Both the position numbers and the translations under genes were made by a program. From an uncultured Eubacteriales bacterium (GTDB lineage Bacteria; Bacillota; Clostridia; Oscillospirales; Oscillospiraceae), in assembly GCA_902496595.1 (NCBI GenBank), contig CABVBV010000001.1, positions 8,268 through 72,267 on the forward strand: a DNA stretch of 64,000 nucleotides. The letters are read 5' to 3'. The notes beneath the pieces were generated by a model. It searched no databases. It was not told the DNA's origin and saw nothing but the letters and a program-made list of their open reading frames with translations. Each line of letters begins with the position of its first letter. The first letter of the stretch is position 1. Shown here one piece after another: positions 1-8,485 of this stretch.

Positions 1-181
1 CGTCCATGTCCGCCGACGCATATCCGCAGCCGGGGCACATCAGGACTATGTCTTCCAGCTCAGGTACCCGCGGGTTCATATCCAGGCCGCGTCCGCCTCC
101 GGAATAAAAGCCCGTGGCGGCGGCGGCGCTGAAGCCGCATCCGCAGCAGGGGCATTTGAATCTTCCCATCCGTATCGACAC
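1..181 (-). CDS. DUF2225-like zinc-binding protein, 5' end only
   Basis: The gene enters from the left edge, so only about the first 60 residues are present. Two CxxC knuckles are visible: CPCCGCGF near residue 10, and CPGCGYA close to the edge. This pairing, with the second knuckle reading CP-x-CGYA, is characteristic of DUF2225-type proteins, a family of unknown function with an N-terminal zinc ribbon. I place the start at a GTG at 181 because AAGGAG lies 8 bases upstream; the in-frame ATG at 169 is about 20 bases from that site. It is the last visible gene of the minus-strand operon that begins at 16041 and follows the polytopic membrane protein after 75 bases. Its function cannot be judged from this fragment. 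Confidence 0.6.
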   Translation of the reverse strand, partial: MSIRMGRFKCPCCGCGFSAAAATGFYSGGGRGLDMNPRVPELEDIVLMCPGCGYASADMD

Positions 182-256
182 AACGTCATCTCCTTTCCGT
201 ACTCAAGCGAATGATATCAGCTCCGTCTGCAAAAATGTCTTCCCCGGCCCCTTTTC

Positions 257-1609
257 TCAAAATACGGCCGACATCACGCAGACCGCGGCCATCATGGCGC
301 ACACCGCGAACTTCGCCGCCCCGGGCGCCGCCTCCCCGCTCGGGTGCGGCCAGCAGGCGACGGTGTACGCCAGGGCAAAGAACACGAAGGAGGGCAGGAG
401 CGTCGCCAGGGCGCCCCGGCCCAGGCCGGTCTGGACGATATACGCCGCCGTGAAGACGGTCATGCAGCACAGGACGGCGAGCCACAGCAGCAGATCCCCC
501 GCGGGCTGCCTCCGCCTCCCGGCCGACGGGAGCAGGATCGCGGCGCAGGCATACATCACCGCGATGTTCAGCCACAGCTCCAGCTCCGCCAGCCTGACCG
601 TCGCCGCGGCAGCCGCCGTCAGGATGAGCAGCACGGCCTGGTTCGTCATGCGCAGGCCGGCCGCGCCGGAGGCCTCCCTCCGTATGCAGACCAGGCCCCC
701 GGCGGCGTACACCGGCAGGGCCAGCCAGGTATAGCCGAAACCCGCGCCCTGCAATACGGCCAGGAGCACGGCGGCCCCGGCCAGGAACTCCAGAGCCAGG
801 GAGTCCGCGCCCGACCGGCAGTTTATGTGGTCGTAAGTCATCACCGAGAAGAAGTACAGTATCGCGGCGGCAAGGCCGAGGTTCCGGGCCTCGAGCCCGC
901 TCTCAACCATATCCAGCGCCGCGCAGAAGCGGGCCGACAGGCTCTCCACCATCGGGCGCTCAAGCGCACAGAGCAGGCAGAGCGCCGCAAGCAGCGCGAC
1001 ACTCAGCCTGTCGTTCCGCTTGAAGGCCGTGGTATCGGCGCAGACGGAGACGGAATAGGCCAGGAACCAGACGGCCTCGCAGGCCAGAAACAGCGCCATT
1101 ATCCACAAGCCGCCGCCGTACAGCTCCGCCGCCGCAGGCGCGGCGTTCCCGAAGAACTGGTACAGTATCGCCACGCCCGACAGCGTCCACCCCGCCAGCT
1201 TAAACAGGACGAACGCGGGCTTCTTCGGCGCGACCAGCATGATCGTCAGGCCCACGGCCAGGAGCAGGACTGCCTTCCCCTCCACCTCGAAGTAGCCGGC
1301 GTCTTCGTACAGCCGGAGCCCGGCTCCGTCCAACAGCTGCCTGTAATAAACCGACGCGAGGATCATGAGGTCGAGAACCAGCAGGAGCGGCAAGTCCCTC
1401 ACGGCGGGGAGTTCGGCCTTCGCCCTGAGCACCGTGAAATACAGTGCGGCGGCCGTTATAACGGCGGAGAGCGCAAGGCCCACGGCGGAGAAGCTTCCCG
1501 TCACCACCCCCTGCATCAGAGCCGCGTTCAGGAAAAACAATATGTATCTGCCGCTCTTGTCGGCCGTCCTCCCGGCCGCGGCGGAAGTCTCTCTTTGTTC
1601 AGCACTCAC
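257..1609 (-). CDS. polytopic membrane protein of unknown function
   Basis: This is a 450-residue protein made almost entirely of hydrophobic stretches of about 20 residues separated by short polar loops, consistent with roughly ten to twelve membrane segments. The first segments are ILFFLNAALMQGVV and the following AVGLALSAVITAAALYF. A short charged N-terminus (about 20 residues) precedes them. I see no transport-family signature and do not recognise it. The start is a GTG with GGGAGG about 8 bases upstream. It lies 18 bases after the Sel1-repeat membrane protein, so the end of this operon encodes two consecutive membrane proteins, suggesting that the system acts at or anchors to the cell membrane. 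Confidence 0.7.
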   Translation of the reverse strand: MSAEQRETSAAAGRTADKSGRYILFFLNAALMQGVVTGSFSAVGLALSAVITAAALYFTVLRAKAELPAVRDLPLLLVLDLMILASVYYRQLLDGAGLRLYEDAGYFEVEGKAVLLLAVGLTIMLVAPKKPAFVLFKLAGWTLSGVAILYQFFGNAAPAAAELYGGGLWIMALFLACEAVWFLAYSVSVCADTTAFKRNDRLSVALLAALCLLCALERPMVESLSARFCAALDMVESGLEARNLGLAAAILYFFSVMTYDHINCRSGADSLALEFLAGAAVLLAVLQGAGFGYTWLALPVYAAGGLVCIRREASGAAGLRMTNQAVLLILTAAAAATVRLAELELWLNIAVMYACAAILLPSAGRRRQPAGDLLLWLAVLCCMTVFTAAYIVQTGLGRGALATLLPSFVFFALAYTVACWPHPSGEAAPGAAKFAVCAMMAAVCVMSAVF

Positions 1610-1627
1610 AGCTCACGCCTCCCGGGA

Positions 1628-2704
1628 TCAGAAGAAAAATCCTGCGGCGGCATAGGCGAACCACAGCGCCGCCATGGATATCGGCAGGACATAGAGCCGG
1701 TCGAAGGGCCTGAGCCTGAAGCGCACGACCCCGAACGCCAGGAGCCCGGCCTGGAGCACGACCACCAGAACGCCCATGACCGAATGCGCCCCGGAGGAGC
1801 CGGGAGCGGGGATCAGGGCCATGAACAGGACTGTCGCCGCCAGCAGGACGGAGCAGAGGATGAGGTTCTTCCGGTTATACAGCCTCTGGTTCAGGATGTT
1901 CACCAGCGCGACCCTCCTCGACGGGTTCAGGGCGACCGCCCCGTAGCCCGTGTAGTATCTGTACGCCATCGACCAGTCGCGCACGCCCCTTCTGTCGTAG
2001 TGGTAGTCGCCCAGGGCGGCGGAGGCGTCGCCTTCACCCGCCTCGGCGGCCTCGCGCAGCAGGCTCACGCCGCGCTTCTCGTTCCGCTGCAGCTGTATGC
2101 CGTGCAGCAGGCAATAGCCCAGAAGGTACTTCGCCCTCGGTATGCCCATGTTCACCAGCGGCTCCAGCTTTTTGAAGTCCAGCTTCACCTCCGGGTCGTC
2201 CTCGAAGATCAGCTTGTCCATCTTCTCCTCGAACTCACCGAGACGTGCGCTGAACATGGCGGAGCACAGCTGCTCGCGCAGGCCCTCGGCGGAGGCCCGG
2301 GCGGCGTCGTCCTCGGGCATGGGCAGATAGTCCATCCATATGCCGGCGGCATCGACGATGCAGAACGTGAGCCACAGGACGTTGTCACGGGTAAAGCCCG
2401 TCTTCTCTTCAGCGTTCATGACATATCTGTCCAGGTCTATCTGCTCCGTCCCGGAGCCGCCCTCTATCAGCCTACGGAAACCGGGCACCCTGGTCATCAG
2501 GCAGACCTTCAGGATGTCGGATTCATCCGCCCCGAGCGAGTGCATCGCCGCGCTCAGGGAGGCGGGCTCCAGGAAGATCCCGCTGCCGTACATCTCCACG
2601 GCCCCGTTCAGCACCGTCCTGAGCGGAGCGCTCCCGCCGCCGTAGGCCTCGGCATAGGCCCGGGCGTCGTATTTCACCTTGTCAAACTTCGAGCGGCTGT
2701 TCAT
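1628..2704 (-). CDS. Sel1-repeat protein with C-terminal membrane segments
   Basis: The protein has 358 residues. Residues about 175-260 contain Sel1/TPR-like helical repeats (LLGYCLLHG..., then GVSLLREAAEAGEGDASAALGDY), which normally act as protein-protein scaffolds. The C-terminal quarter has three hydrophobic segments (near residues 275-297, 305-326 and 335-358), so the repeats are probably cytosolic and membrane-tethered. The first 150 residues match nothing I know. Its start overlaps the 3' end of the kinase-like gene by 23 bases, which indicates translational coupling. A scaffold role joining the kinase-like protein to the membrane is an inference from position only. Confidence 0.7.
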   Translation of the reverse strand: MNSRSKFDKVKYDARAYAEAYGGGSAPLRTVLNGAVEMYGSGIFLEPASLSAAMHSLGADESDILKVCLMTRVPGFRRLIEGGSGTEQIDLDRYVMNAEEKTGFTRDNVLWLTFCIVDAAGIWMDYLPMPEDDAARASAEGLREQLCSAMFSARLGEFEEKMDKLIFEDDPEVKLDFKKLEPLVNMGIPRAKYLLGYCLLHGIQLQRNEKRGVSLLREAAEAGEGDASAALGDYHYDRRGVRDWSMAYRYYTGYGAVALNPSRRVALVNILNQRLYNRKNLILCSVLLAATVLFMALIPAPGSSGAHSVMGVLVVVLQAGLLAFGVVRFRLRPFDRLYVLPISMAALWFAYAAAGFFF

Positions 2705-3800
2705 TCTTCACACTTCTCCCATACTCTGTCCAACCCGTCTCCTCAAAGAGCTTCAGCCACCGGCTCGGGGTCGGATTGTTCGCCGGAAGCTGCCTGAGCG
2801 CGTTCCCACTGCCCAGCACCTGGGTGAATATGTCGCGAATCGCGCCGGGCAGCTCGTCCCAGAGCTCGATGACCCTTCTGTCCTCATAAAACGCGCCCAG
2901 GGCGTTCTGCCTGTCCACAGGGTCGAAAATGAACACCGGCATCTTGTGGTAGTCACGGAATTTCGTGTAGTGCGCCTGGAGCGAGTCGTCCGCGTAGCCG
3001 GTCAGCAGCCTGCCGTCATAGGGATAGCGGCCCAGGAACATATAGAAAAACAGGGCGCACAGGCTGTAATTCTGCGAGTTGTAGTCCAAATGCGGTATGA
3101 CGCCCCTCACGACCGCAGGGTCGGCAAATTCCACCGGGAACCGCCCCTCCTCCGGGCCGCCGCGCTCTTCCGGGCCGCCGCGCTCCAGCTCTTCTATCGT
3201 GTATATCAGGTTTGAAAAGTCGAGCAGCGCGTTCAGCTCCCTGTCGAAGTATATCCTGGACAGGTGGAAGTCCGCGTAGCACCAGCCCTCGGCGTTGAGG
3301 CCCTCGAGCGTCCTCGCGAGCTCCACCGCCATCTTCCTGACCTGCGGGGATCTCCAGCCCTGCTCTTCCGTCCCGGCCAGCTTTTCGGCTGCGCTGCTCA
3401 GGGCCGGGTATCCTATGTACGGGAACATCAGCGCCAGCTCGCCTTTCCTCTGCCCGGCCGGCGTCGGATCAGGCTTATATTCCCTGGAGGCGAACAGGCC
3501 CCCGACGCCCAGCTGCCCCTCGGAGTACTCTATCATGTCGCTCGGCCACAGGACTCCGCCGCACTCCGGAGGATAGAGTATCCGGTTCCGGTACCGGCCA
3601 CGCGCATCCTCTCCGCAGTCCAGGCGCTTCATGAAGAACTGCTCTCCCGAGACGATGCCGGTCAGCAGCGGGCTGAGCGCCCCGTTCTCCCCTCCGCCCA
3701 GAGGGTCGGGGACGCGGCTGCCGTCCCATTCATATATGCCGCTGCCGAACACCTCGCTGAAATACAGGCTGTACTGATTGTAATAGCCCCTCTTGCTCAT
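2682..3800 (-). CDS. divergent protein-kinase-like protein
   Basis: The protein has 372 residues and appears cytosolic. A kinase fold is suggested by a VAIK-like lysine in FFMKRL (Lys58), a catalytic-loop segment YADFHLSRIYFD (residues 175-186) and a DFG-like DFS at 194-196. Aligned with the HRD-x4-N motif, the catalytic Asp (Asp177) is kept, but His is Tyr and the metal-binding Asn position is Arg182, so activity may be weak or absent. A short in-frame duplication (ERGGPE twice, near residues 205-217) follows the catalytic region and is also seen as a 15-bp DNA repeat near 3150-3185. It lies between the GAP1-like protein and the Sel1 membrane protein. Kinase-like proteins are common in vWA/GTPase signalling islands, but its substrate is unknown. 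Confidence 0.65.
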   Translation of the reverse strand: MSKRGYYNQYSLYFSEVFGSGIYEWDGSRVPDPLGGGENGALSPLLTGIVSGEQFFMKRLDCGEDARGRYRNRILYPPECGGVLWPSDMIEYSEGQLGVGGLFASREYKPDPTPAGQRKGELALMFPYIGYPALSSAAEKLAGTEEQGWRSPQVRKMAVELARTLEGLNAEGWCYADFHLSRIYFDRELNALLDFSNLIYTIEELERGGPEERGGPEEGRFPVEFADPAVVRGVIPHLDYNSQNYSLCALFFYMFLGRYPYDGRLLTGYADDSLQAHYTKFRDYHKMPVFIFDPVDRQNALGAFYEDRRVIELWDELPGAIRDIFTQVLGSGNALRQLPANNPTPSRWLKLFEETGWTEYGRSVKNEQPLEV

Positions 3801-3833
3801 GGCACTGTCGCTCCCATCTCTCTCCCGACGCCG

Positions 3834-6239
3834 TCATCTGCGCCCGAATATATCCTTCAGGCGGCCCTTCTTTTCCTGGCGGCCCGCGTCGGGTTCCCTC
3901 GGCCGGCGCTCCCGCTCCGGGCCCTTCTCTTCGCCGCGCCTCATCTGCATCAGCTGCTCCTGGGCCCTCCTGCGCTTGTCCGATATCCTGAACTCATTCA
4001 CGAACTTCCGAACCAGCTTCGCGTCCGCGCCCTTGCCGGAGGCATAGGCCTCGGCCTGCTCCAGATACTGCGGCTCTCTCATGAGCCTGCTCGCGAGCGC
4101 CATGGACATATCCTCCCGGCGCAGTACCTCCGGCTCGCATTCCCCGACGACGGCGAAGCAGTTGGGATACAGCGCGGCGCCGAGCAGCAGCCAGGCGTCC
4201 AGGGGCGCCGGAGCCGCCGCGGAGTCGGAGCGGCGCAGCTGTTTCAGGCACTGCCTGCCGAGGGCTTCCGCCAAACCCGCTCCGCTCCCGGGCCGCCAGG
4301 GCACCGTCCGGGCGAGCTTCGCGCAGGCGGATATGAAGCCGTCGTAGTCCCGCGACATCAGCGCCGCCATGGCCTCTTCCGAGCAGGCGAACTCCGCCCC
4401 GCTCCCCGCAAGCGCCGCTATGTCCACCCATGCGGACAGCTCCTCGCTCCCGCCGAAGGCCCGGGCAAGCTCGTCCTTCGCCTTTCCGGCGAGCAGTTTG
4501 CCGGCGCCCTCGCTCTCTATGCAGGCCCTGTGTGCGACAAAGAAGGAATTTACCGCCTCGAGCGCCTCCGCCGGGGTCGCGGCGCTGCGGCCGCCGACGG
4601 CGCTGCAGAAGTCCAGCACGCACCTGCTCTTTTCCAGATCTGCCGCCATCGCCTCGTACTCCGCCCGGTCGGACGGAGAGACGGAGCCCAGCGGAACCAG
4701 CTCCCAATACTTCTCCCTGGCCTTGAGCGAGCTCGCCTCCAGGCTCTCCGCAGGCAGCACCCTGCCCATGACGCGCAGGAAGGAGTCCATGGCGGCCACG
4801 GCGCCGCCGCCCTCGCTCAGCTGCCTGCAATACAGGTTCCAGGCCTCGACCACGACCTTGGTGGTGGTCTTTTTCCTGGAGGGTATGAACTCCGAGTCGT
4901 CCAGCAGCCGGTGCAGGGCCTCCCAGGACTTCGTCCCGGCGCCTAGGTAATAGTCCGCGTAATAGGTGTCCAGGATCTCCAGGCCCTTCGGGCTCTGCGC
5001 AAGCTCCTTCTCGCAGCGCTCGAACGAGCCGCCCCGCTTCCGGGCCAGCAGCTTCGCGGCCTCGTCCGCCGGAAGGGAGTGCAGCCTGTATATGCCGTAC
5101 CGCTCCCCGGCGTCCGCCAGGCCCCGGGTGACGTTCGACCTGAGCCGCTCTTCCAGATTCGACTCGTTCTCCTCGGTCAGATACATACCCCTGGAGCGCA
5201 CCTCGTCCAGCATATCTCCGATGTACCCGTCCATCCTCGCGCTGCCGCTGGATCTCGACCTGAGCGCGTCGCTGAGTCGGCTGTCCAGCTCCTCGTCGCT
5301 CATGCGGCGAAGCTCCATCCCCTCCGTCAGCTGGTGGGCGATCTTCAGCGTCAGCTCGTTCGAGGCCGTCGCGTCCCCGAGCTCCACCGCCAGCTTCTCC
5401 AGCTCCGCGAAGTAGGCCCCGGCGTCCGCTTCGCCCAGATTCCGCACGGCGTGATCCACGAAGCCGTACCTCGCTATTTTCCGCTCCGTCCTCGGCGTCA
5501 GGGCGCTGTTCTCACCCGTCTGCGGCAGGACGTAAAGCTCGTGCCTGTCGGCGAACCTGGAGAACACTATATTCTTGCTGTCGGAGGCGTTGGTCTCCGC
5601 GGACGCCGCGGAGAGGGTCTTCCGCATACAGAACGGGACGCCCCAGTATATGCAGTACAGTATCGCACGCAGCTGCTCGTCGGAGCCGTCGTATCCCACG
5701 AACAGCGGTTTCGCCGCTTTGCGCTCCGAATACTGGGAGTACACGCACCGGATGAGGGTCAGGTAGGTCTCCCGGTTCATGCCCGCGAGCTCCAGCGCCT
5801 TCCAAATGGTCAGCGCCTCGAGCCGGAGCAGCCCGGGCCTCGGCTTGAGCGCGTCCTCCTCGTTGTCCGCAAAGTTGCTCCTGTCCAGGCTCAGGAAGAC
5901 GTTCGGGTCGCTCACCGCCCCGTCTTCCACGGCTCGGAACACATAGGTATGCGAGAACATATTGGGCCTGTTGAGCCTGTCCAGGAGCCCGAACCTGGTG
6001 CGGCTGACATATATGTACGTCCCGTCCCCCGCGACTTCATAGAGGTTCAGCAGATCCCCGTTCTCGTCCTCCATGTGCGACTGGAGGGTGGAATTGGCGT
6101 TTTGCATCTTCACGCAGAAGGCGTAGGCGTCGGACGGCAGGTCGCCGGACACCGCCACGGGCTGCCAGCCCGAGCTTATCTTGCCCCCGGTCTCCCTCAC
6201 TGCGTTGGTATAGCAGCATTGCATTATCTTTTCAGTCAT
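3834..6239 (-). CDS. GTPase-associated protein 1 (GAP1)-like protein
   Basis: The protein has 801 residues. The N-terminus begins Q-C-C-Y-T-N-A and continues with S-G-W-Q-P-V-A-V-S-G-D-L-P, which resembles the N-terminal domain of GTPase-associated protein 1, a family found beside Double-GTPase genes in NTPase-centred conflict systems. The rest is long and mostly helical, with no catalytic motif I recognise, and the C-terminal 50 residues are very rich in Arg, Glu and Lys. I chose the ATG at 6239 because GGAGG sits about 6 bases upstream; an upstream in-frame extension would run into the preceding gene. It follows the zinc-ribbon GTPase by 20 bases, the pairing expected if it is that enzyme's partner. 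Family assignment is from memory of the motif, not from a search. Confidence 0.6.
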   Translation of the reverse strand: MTEKIMQCCYTNAVRETGGKISSGWQPVAVSGDLPSDAYAFCVKMQNANSTLQSHMEDENGDLLNLYEVAGDGTYIYVSRTRFGLLDRLNRPNMFSHTYVFRAVEDGAVSDPNVFLSLDRSNFADNEEDALKPRPGLLRLEALTIWKALELAGMNRETYLTLIRCVYSQYSERKAAKPLFVGYDGSDEQLRAILYCIYWGVPFCMRKTLSAASAETNASDSKNIVFSRFADRHELYVLPQTGENSALTPRTERKIARYGFVDHAVRNLGEADAGAYFAELEKLAVELGDATASNELTLKIAHQLTEGMELRRMSDEELDSRLSDALRSRSSGSARMDGYIGDMLDEVRSRGMYLTEENESNLEERLRSNVTRGLADAGERYGIYRLHSLPADEAAKLLARKRGGSFERCEKELAQSPKGLEILDTYYADYYLGAGTKSWEALHRLLDDSEFIPSRKKTTTKVVVEAWNLYCRQLSEGGGAVAAMDSFLRVMGRVLPAESLEASSLKAREKYWELVPLGSVSPSDRAEYEAMAADLEKSRCVLDFCSAVGGRSAATPAEALEAVNSFFVAHRACIESEGAGKLLAGKAKDELARAFGGSEELSAWVDIAALAGSGAEFACSEEAMAALMSRDYDGFISACAKLARTVPWRPGSGAGLAEALGRQCLKQLRRSDSAAAPAPLDAWLLLGAALYPNCFAVVGECEPEVLRREDMSMALASRLMREPQYLEQAEAYASGKGADAKLVRKFVNEFRISDKRRRAQEQLMQMRRGEEKGPERERRPREPDAGRQEKKGRLKDIFGRR

Positions 6240-6259
6240 GGCTACCTCCGTCTGCGGCT

Positions 6260-7810
6260 TCACAGCTGCTCCCAACAGTGGCCGCAGGAGCAGCATCTCC
6301 GGTTCACGTACGTTCTCTTCTTGAAAGGGCCCCAGCCGGTCACAAGGCAGCGCATATCCTCCGGAAGCTCTTCCGTGTCCATGCTCCCGCACACGGGGCA
6401 GGCGTACTTCGGCTTGGTCGGGTCTTCTATCGGGACGTTCACACCAATGTATCCCAGCTTGTGGAACAGCCAGAGCAGAGGCTCCTCGACCCGCTTCGGC
6501 AGCACCGGCCCGACGGGATACTGGTATTTGTCCCCGTTCGGCCCCTCTCCCTCGGCCACGTCGCAGCCCAGCGCGGTGAACGCAAAGTAGGCGTAGCTCG
6601 AGTAGTTCGTCTGCATCTGCTGCGCCAGCACCAGCTCGTTGCTCTGGATGAAGCTGTACAGCTCGTTGAGTATGGGGTTGTAATCCGAGGCGTTGAACAG
6701 GGGCCTGTTGAAACCGCTGGGGTCTTTCACCCCGCGCACATCGTCCAGCAGCATACGCTTAAGCCTGTCGCTGAACACGTCCTGCACCGCACGCAGGTCG
6801 GCCTTGGATATGCACACGGCAAAGGGTATGTCGCACTTCCTGTCGTTGCCACCGTCGCATATTATGCTGTGTATGGTGTCCAGCACGGTCGCAGGCTCGT
6901 TCAGCTTCCCACCGCGCTCCACCGCCCCGCTTATCGCCTCAAACTGCATCGGGTCTATGAGCACTATCACCCCGTCGGAGTGCTCGACGAAGGGCGCGAA
7001 CTTGTTGACCAGGGCGCTCGCCGTGAACACCTCTCCCGCCACGTCGTAGAGCACGAAGGTCTCCGTCACCTTGCCGTGCTCCTTCGCGTCCCGCACCATC
7101 TCGTAGAACAGGGGCTGCTGGAACCTCGTCGCCGGTGTGGAGCCGGGCAGGGGCTGGCCCGCCGCTATGGAGTTCTTCTCCAGGAAATCCAGAACCCCGG
7201 TGTTGTTGACTATCGCCGAGAGCCCCGCCTTGACGGCATAGGTCTTCATCTTGCACAGCAGCTGCGAGAGATACACCGTCTTGCCCGCTCCGGTGATGCC
7301 TATCACCGTCGCAAACTTCACCGTATGCTTGCCGTAGTTGTCCGGCAGCGGATTGTGGCAGTGCCTGCACACGCGTCGGTTGCACTTCTCTCCGGTCGCA
7401 AGCTCTATCTGGGACGCCATGCCCTGGCCGTCGAAGATGAACCAGCTCCCGGAACGCTGCTGCCTCAGATACCTCCTGTGCTGGGGATCCTCGGGGTCGA
7501 TGACCCTCCTCCGGTACGCCTTGACGTGAAGTACGTCGTCCGCGGGATTGTACTCCGTGGTGCCGCCGTAATTCGCCCAGAACGCCTCGTACTCGGGGTC
7601 GTCAGACTCCATGAAAAACTCCCAGTCCCTGTATCTCTGCAGAAGCTCCTCCTTGTCCGAGCCCCTGTATCTCGCGATGAAATCTTCCACGTCGTCGTAT
7701 TCGTCCGGCAGGATGTCGCTCTCGCCCTGGTTCACCTTCTCAGAGCGGAACAGGACTTCGGTGTCCTGCATCTTGCGGAAACAATACGGACAGGTTATCT
7801 CAATACCCAT
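6260..7810 (-). CDS. zinc-ribbon P-loop GTPase (Double-GTPase-like)
   Basis: The protein has 516 residues. An N-terminal CPYC knuckle (residues 7-10) pairs with CRHC (148-151), and there is a second cysteine cluster at the C-terminus (CPVC near 470, then CCSCGHC at 506-512). Between them lies a P-loop NTPase core with G1 GITGAGKT (171-178), G3 DVAGE (256-260) and G4 SKAD (335-338), which specifies guanine. The mixture of zinc ribbons and a TRAFAC-like GTPase core resembles the Double-GTPase families of bacterial conflict operons. It is followed by the GAP1-like protein, its usual partner. The start ATG at 7810 has GGAGGGGAAG upstream. I expect a nucleotide-dependent switch; the effector is unknown. 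Confidence 0.75.
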   Translation of the reverse strand: MGIEITCPYCFRKMQDTEVLFRSEKVNQGESDILPDEYDDVEDFIARYRGSDKEELLQRYRDWEFFMESDDPEYEAFWANYGGTTEYNPADDVLHVKAYRRRVIDPEDPQHRRYLRQQRSGSWFIFDGQGMASQIELATGEKCNRRVCRHCHNPLPDNYGKHTVKFATVIGITGAGKTVYLSQLLCKMKTYAVKAGLSAIVNNTGVLDFLEKNSIAAGQPLPGSTPATRFQQPLFYEMVRDAKEHGKVTETFVLYDVAGEVFTASALVNKFAPFVEHSDGVIVLIDPMQFEAISGAVERGGKLNEPATVLDTIHSIICDGGNDRKCDIPFAVCISKADLRAVQDVFSDRLKRMLLDDVRGVKDPSGFNRPLFNASDYNPILNELYSFIQSNELVLAQQMQTNYSSYAYFAFTALGCDVAEGEGPNGDKYQYPVGPVLPKRVEEPLLWLFHKLGYIGVNVPIEDPTKPKYACPVCGSMDTEELPEDMRCLVTGWGPFKKRTYVNRRCCSCGHCWEQL

Positions 7811-7833
7811 TTCCTCTTCCCCTCCTCTGTCTG

Positions 7834-8481
7834 TCAGACGATCTGGAGCCCGCTGCTCAGCGAGACGATCTCAGGCTTGCGGCCCGACTTCACGAACACC
7901 GTCTCCGCATCCAGCATCCGCCCGGTTATCGGGATGAGCAGGCCCTCGGCCTTGTACGCCATGTCTCCGTCCCTGTACGCGGCGGAGGAGCCGGAGGGAA
8001 ACGAAACTGCGAAATAGCCGGTCGGAACCAGGCGCTTCCTGAACAGGCCCTCGCTGCGCTTCAGCTCCGTCACCTCCACGTGGATCTCCATCGGTATGTC
8101 GCAGTAGGCGGAGATCATGGCCTGGTCTTGCGGGGCGTATATGCGGCAGTCGTTCCCGTCCACGGTGCAGCCGAAGACCGTATACGTGCTGGCCTCGGTA
8201 TTTATGGGGCAGCCGCCCAGCCTCACCTTGTCGGCCGCGCCCACGAAGCGGAACCAGACCCCGGGCCTCAGCTCGGTGAACCCATCGGGCTGTACGGCCG
8301 CCACGGACATCTCCTCGCAGAGCTCTTCCATCAGGCCCTCGGCCCGCCGCCCGAAGGGCGTCTGGACTATCAGCACGTCCTGGCCCCGGGCGTTGTCCCA
8401 TTTGAGGTTCCGCGTGCCCTGCTCCCTGCGCAGGTTCGTTGCGAAGTGGCCCGGGTCGCTCGGCATATAGTGGTATCGCAT
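7834..8481 (-). CDS. unknown 215-residue protein, predicted beta-rich
   Basis: I do not recognise this protein. It has no signal peptide or membrane segment, is rich in alternating hydrophobic and polar residues typical of beta strands, and carries short Gly/Pro turns throughout. A GAGTGAG-type ribosome site precedes the ATG at 8481. It starts 4 bases after the preceding gene ends and ends 23 bases before the GTPase start, so it is tightly embedded between the tubulin-like pair and the GTPase. The position suggests an adaptor within the same complex, but nothing in the sequence shows this directly. Confidence 0.6.
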   Translation of the reverse strand: MRYHYMPSDPGHFATNLRREQGTRNLKWDNARGQDVLIVQTPFGRRAEGLMEELCEEMSVAAVQPDGFTELRPGVWFRFVGAADKVRLGGCPINTEASTYTVFGCTVDGNDCRIYAPQDQAMISAYCDIPMEIHVEVTELKRSEGLFRKRLVPTGYFAVSFPSGSSAAYRDGDMAYKAEGLLIPITGRMLDAETVFVKSGRKPEIVSLSSGLQIV

Positions 8482-8485
8482 ACGC

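Noticed and set aside
3148..3185. CRISPR-like or minisatellite repeat
   Set aside because: Only two copies of a 15-bp unit are present, in frame within the kinase-like gene, so it is a small internal duplication.
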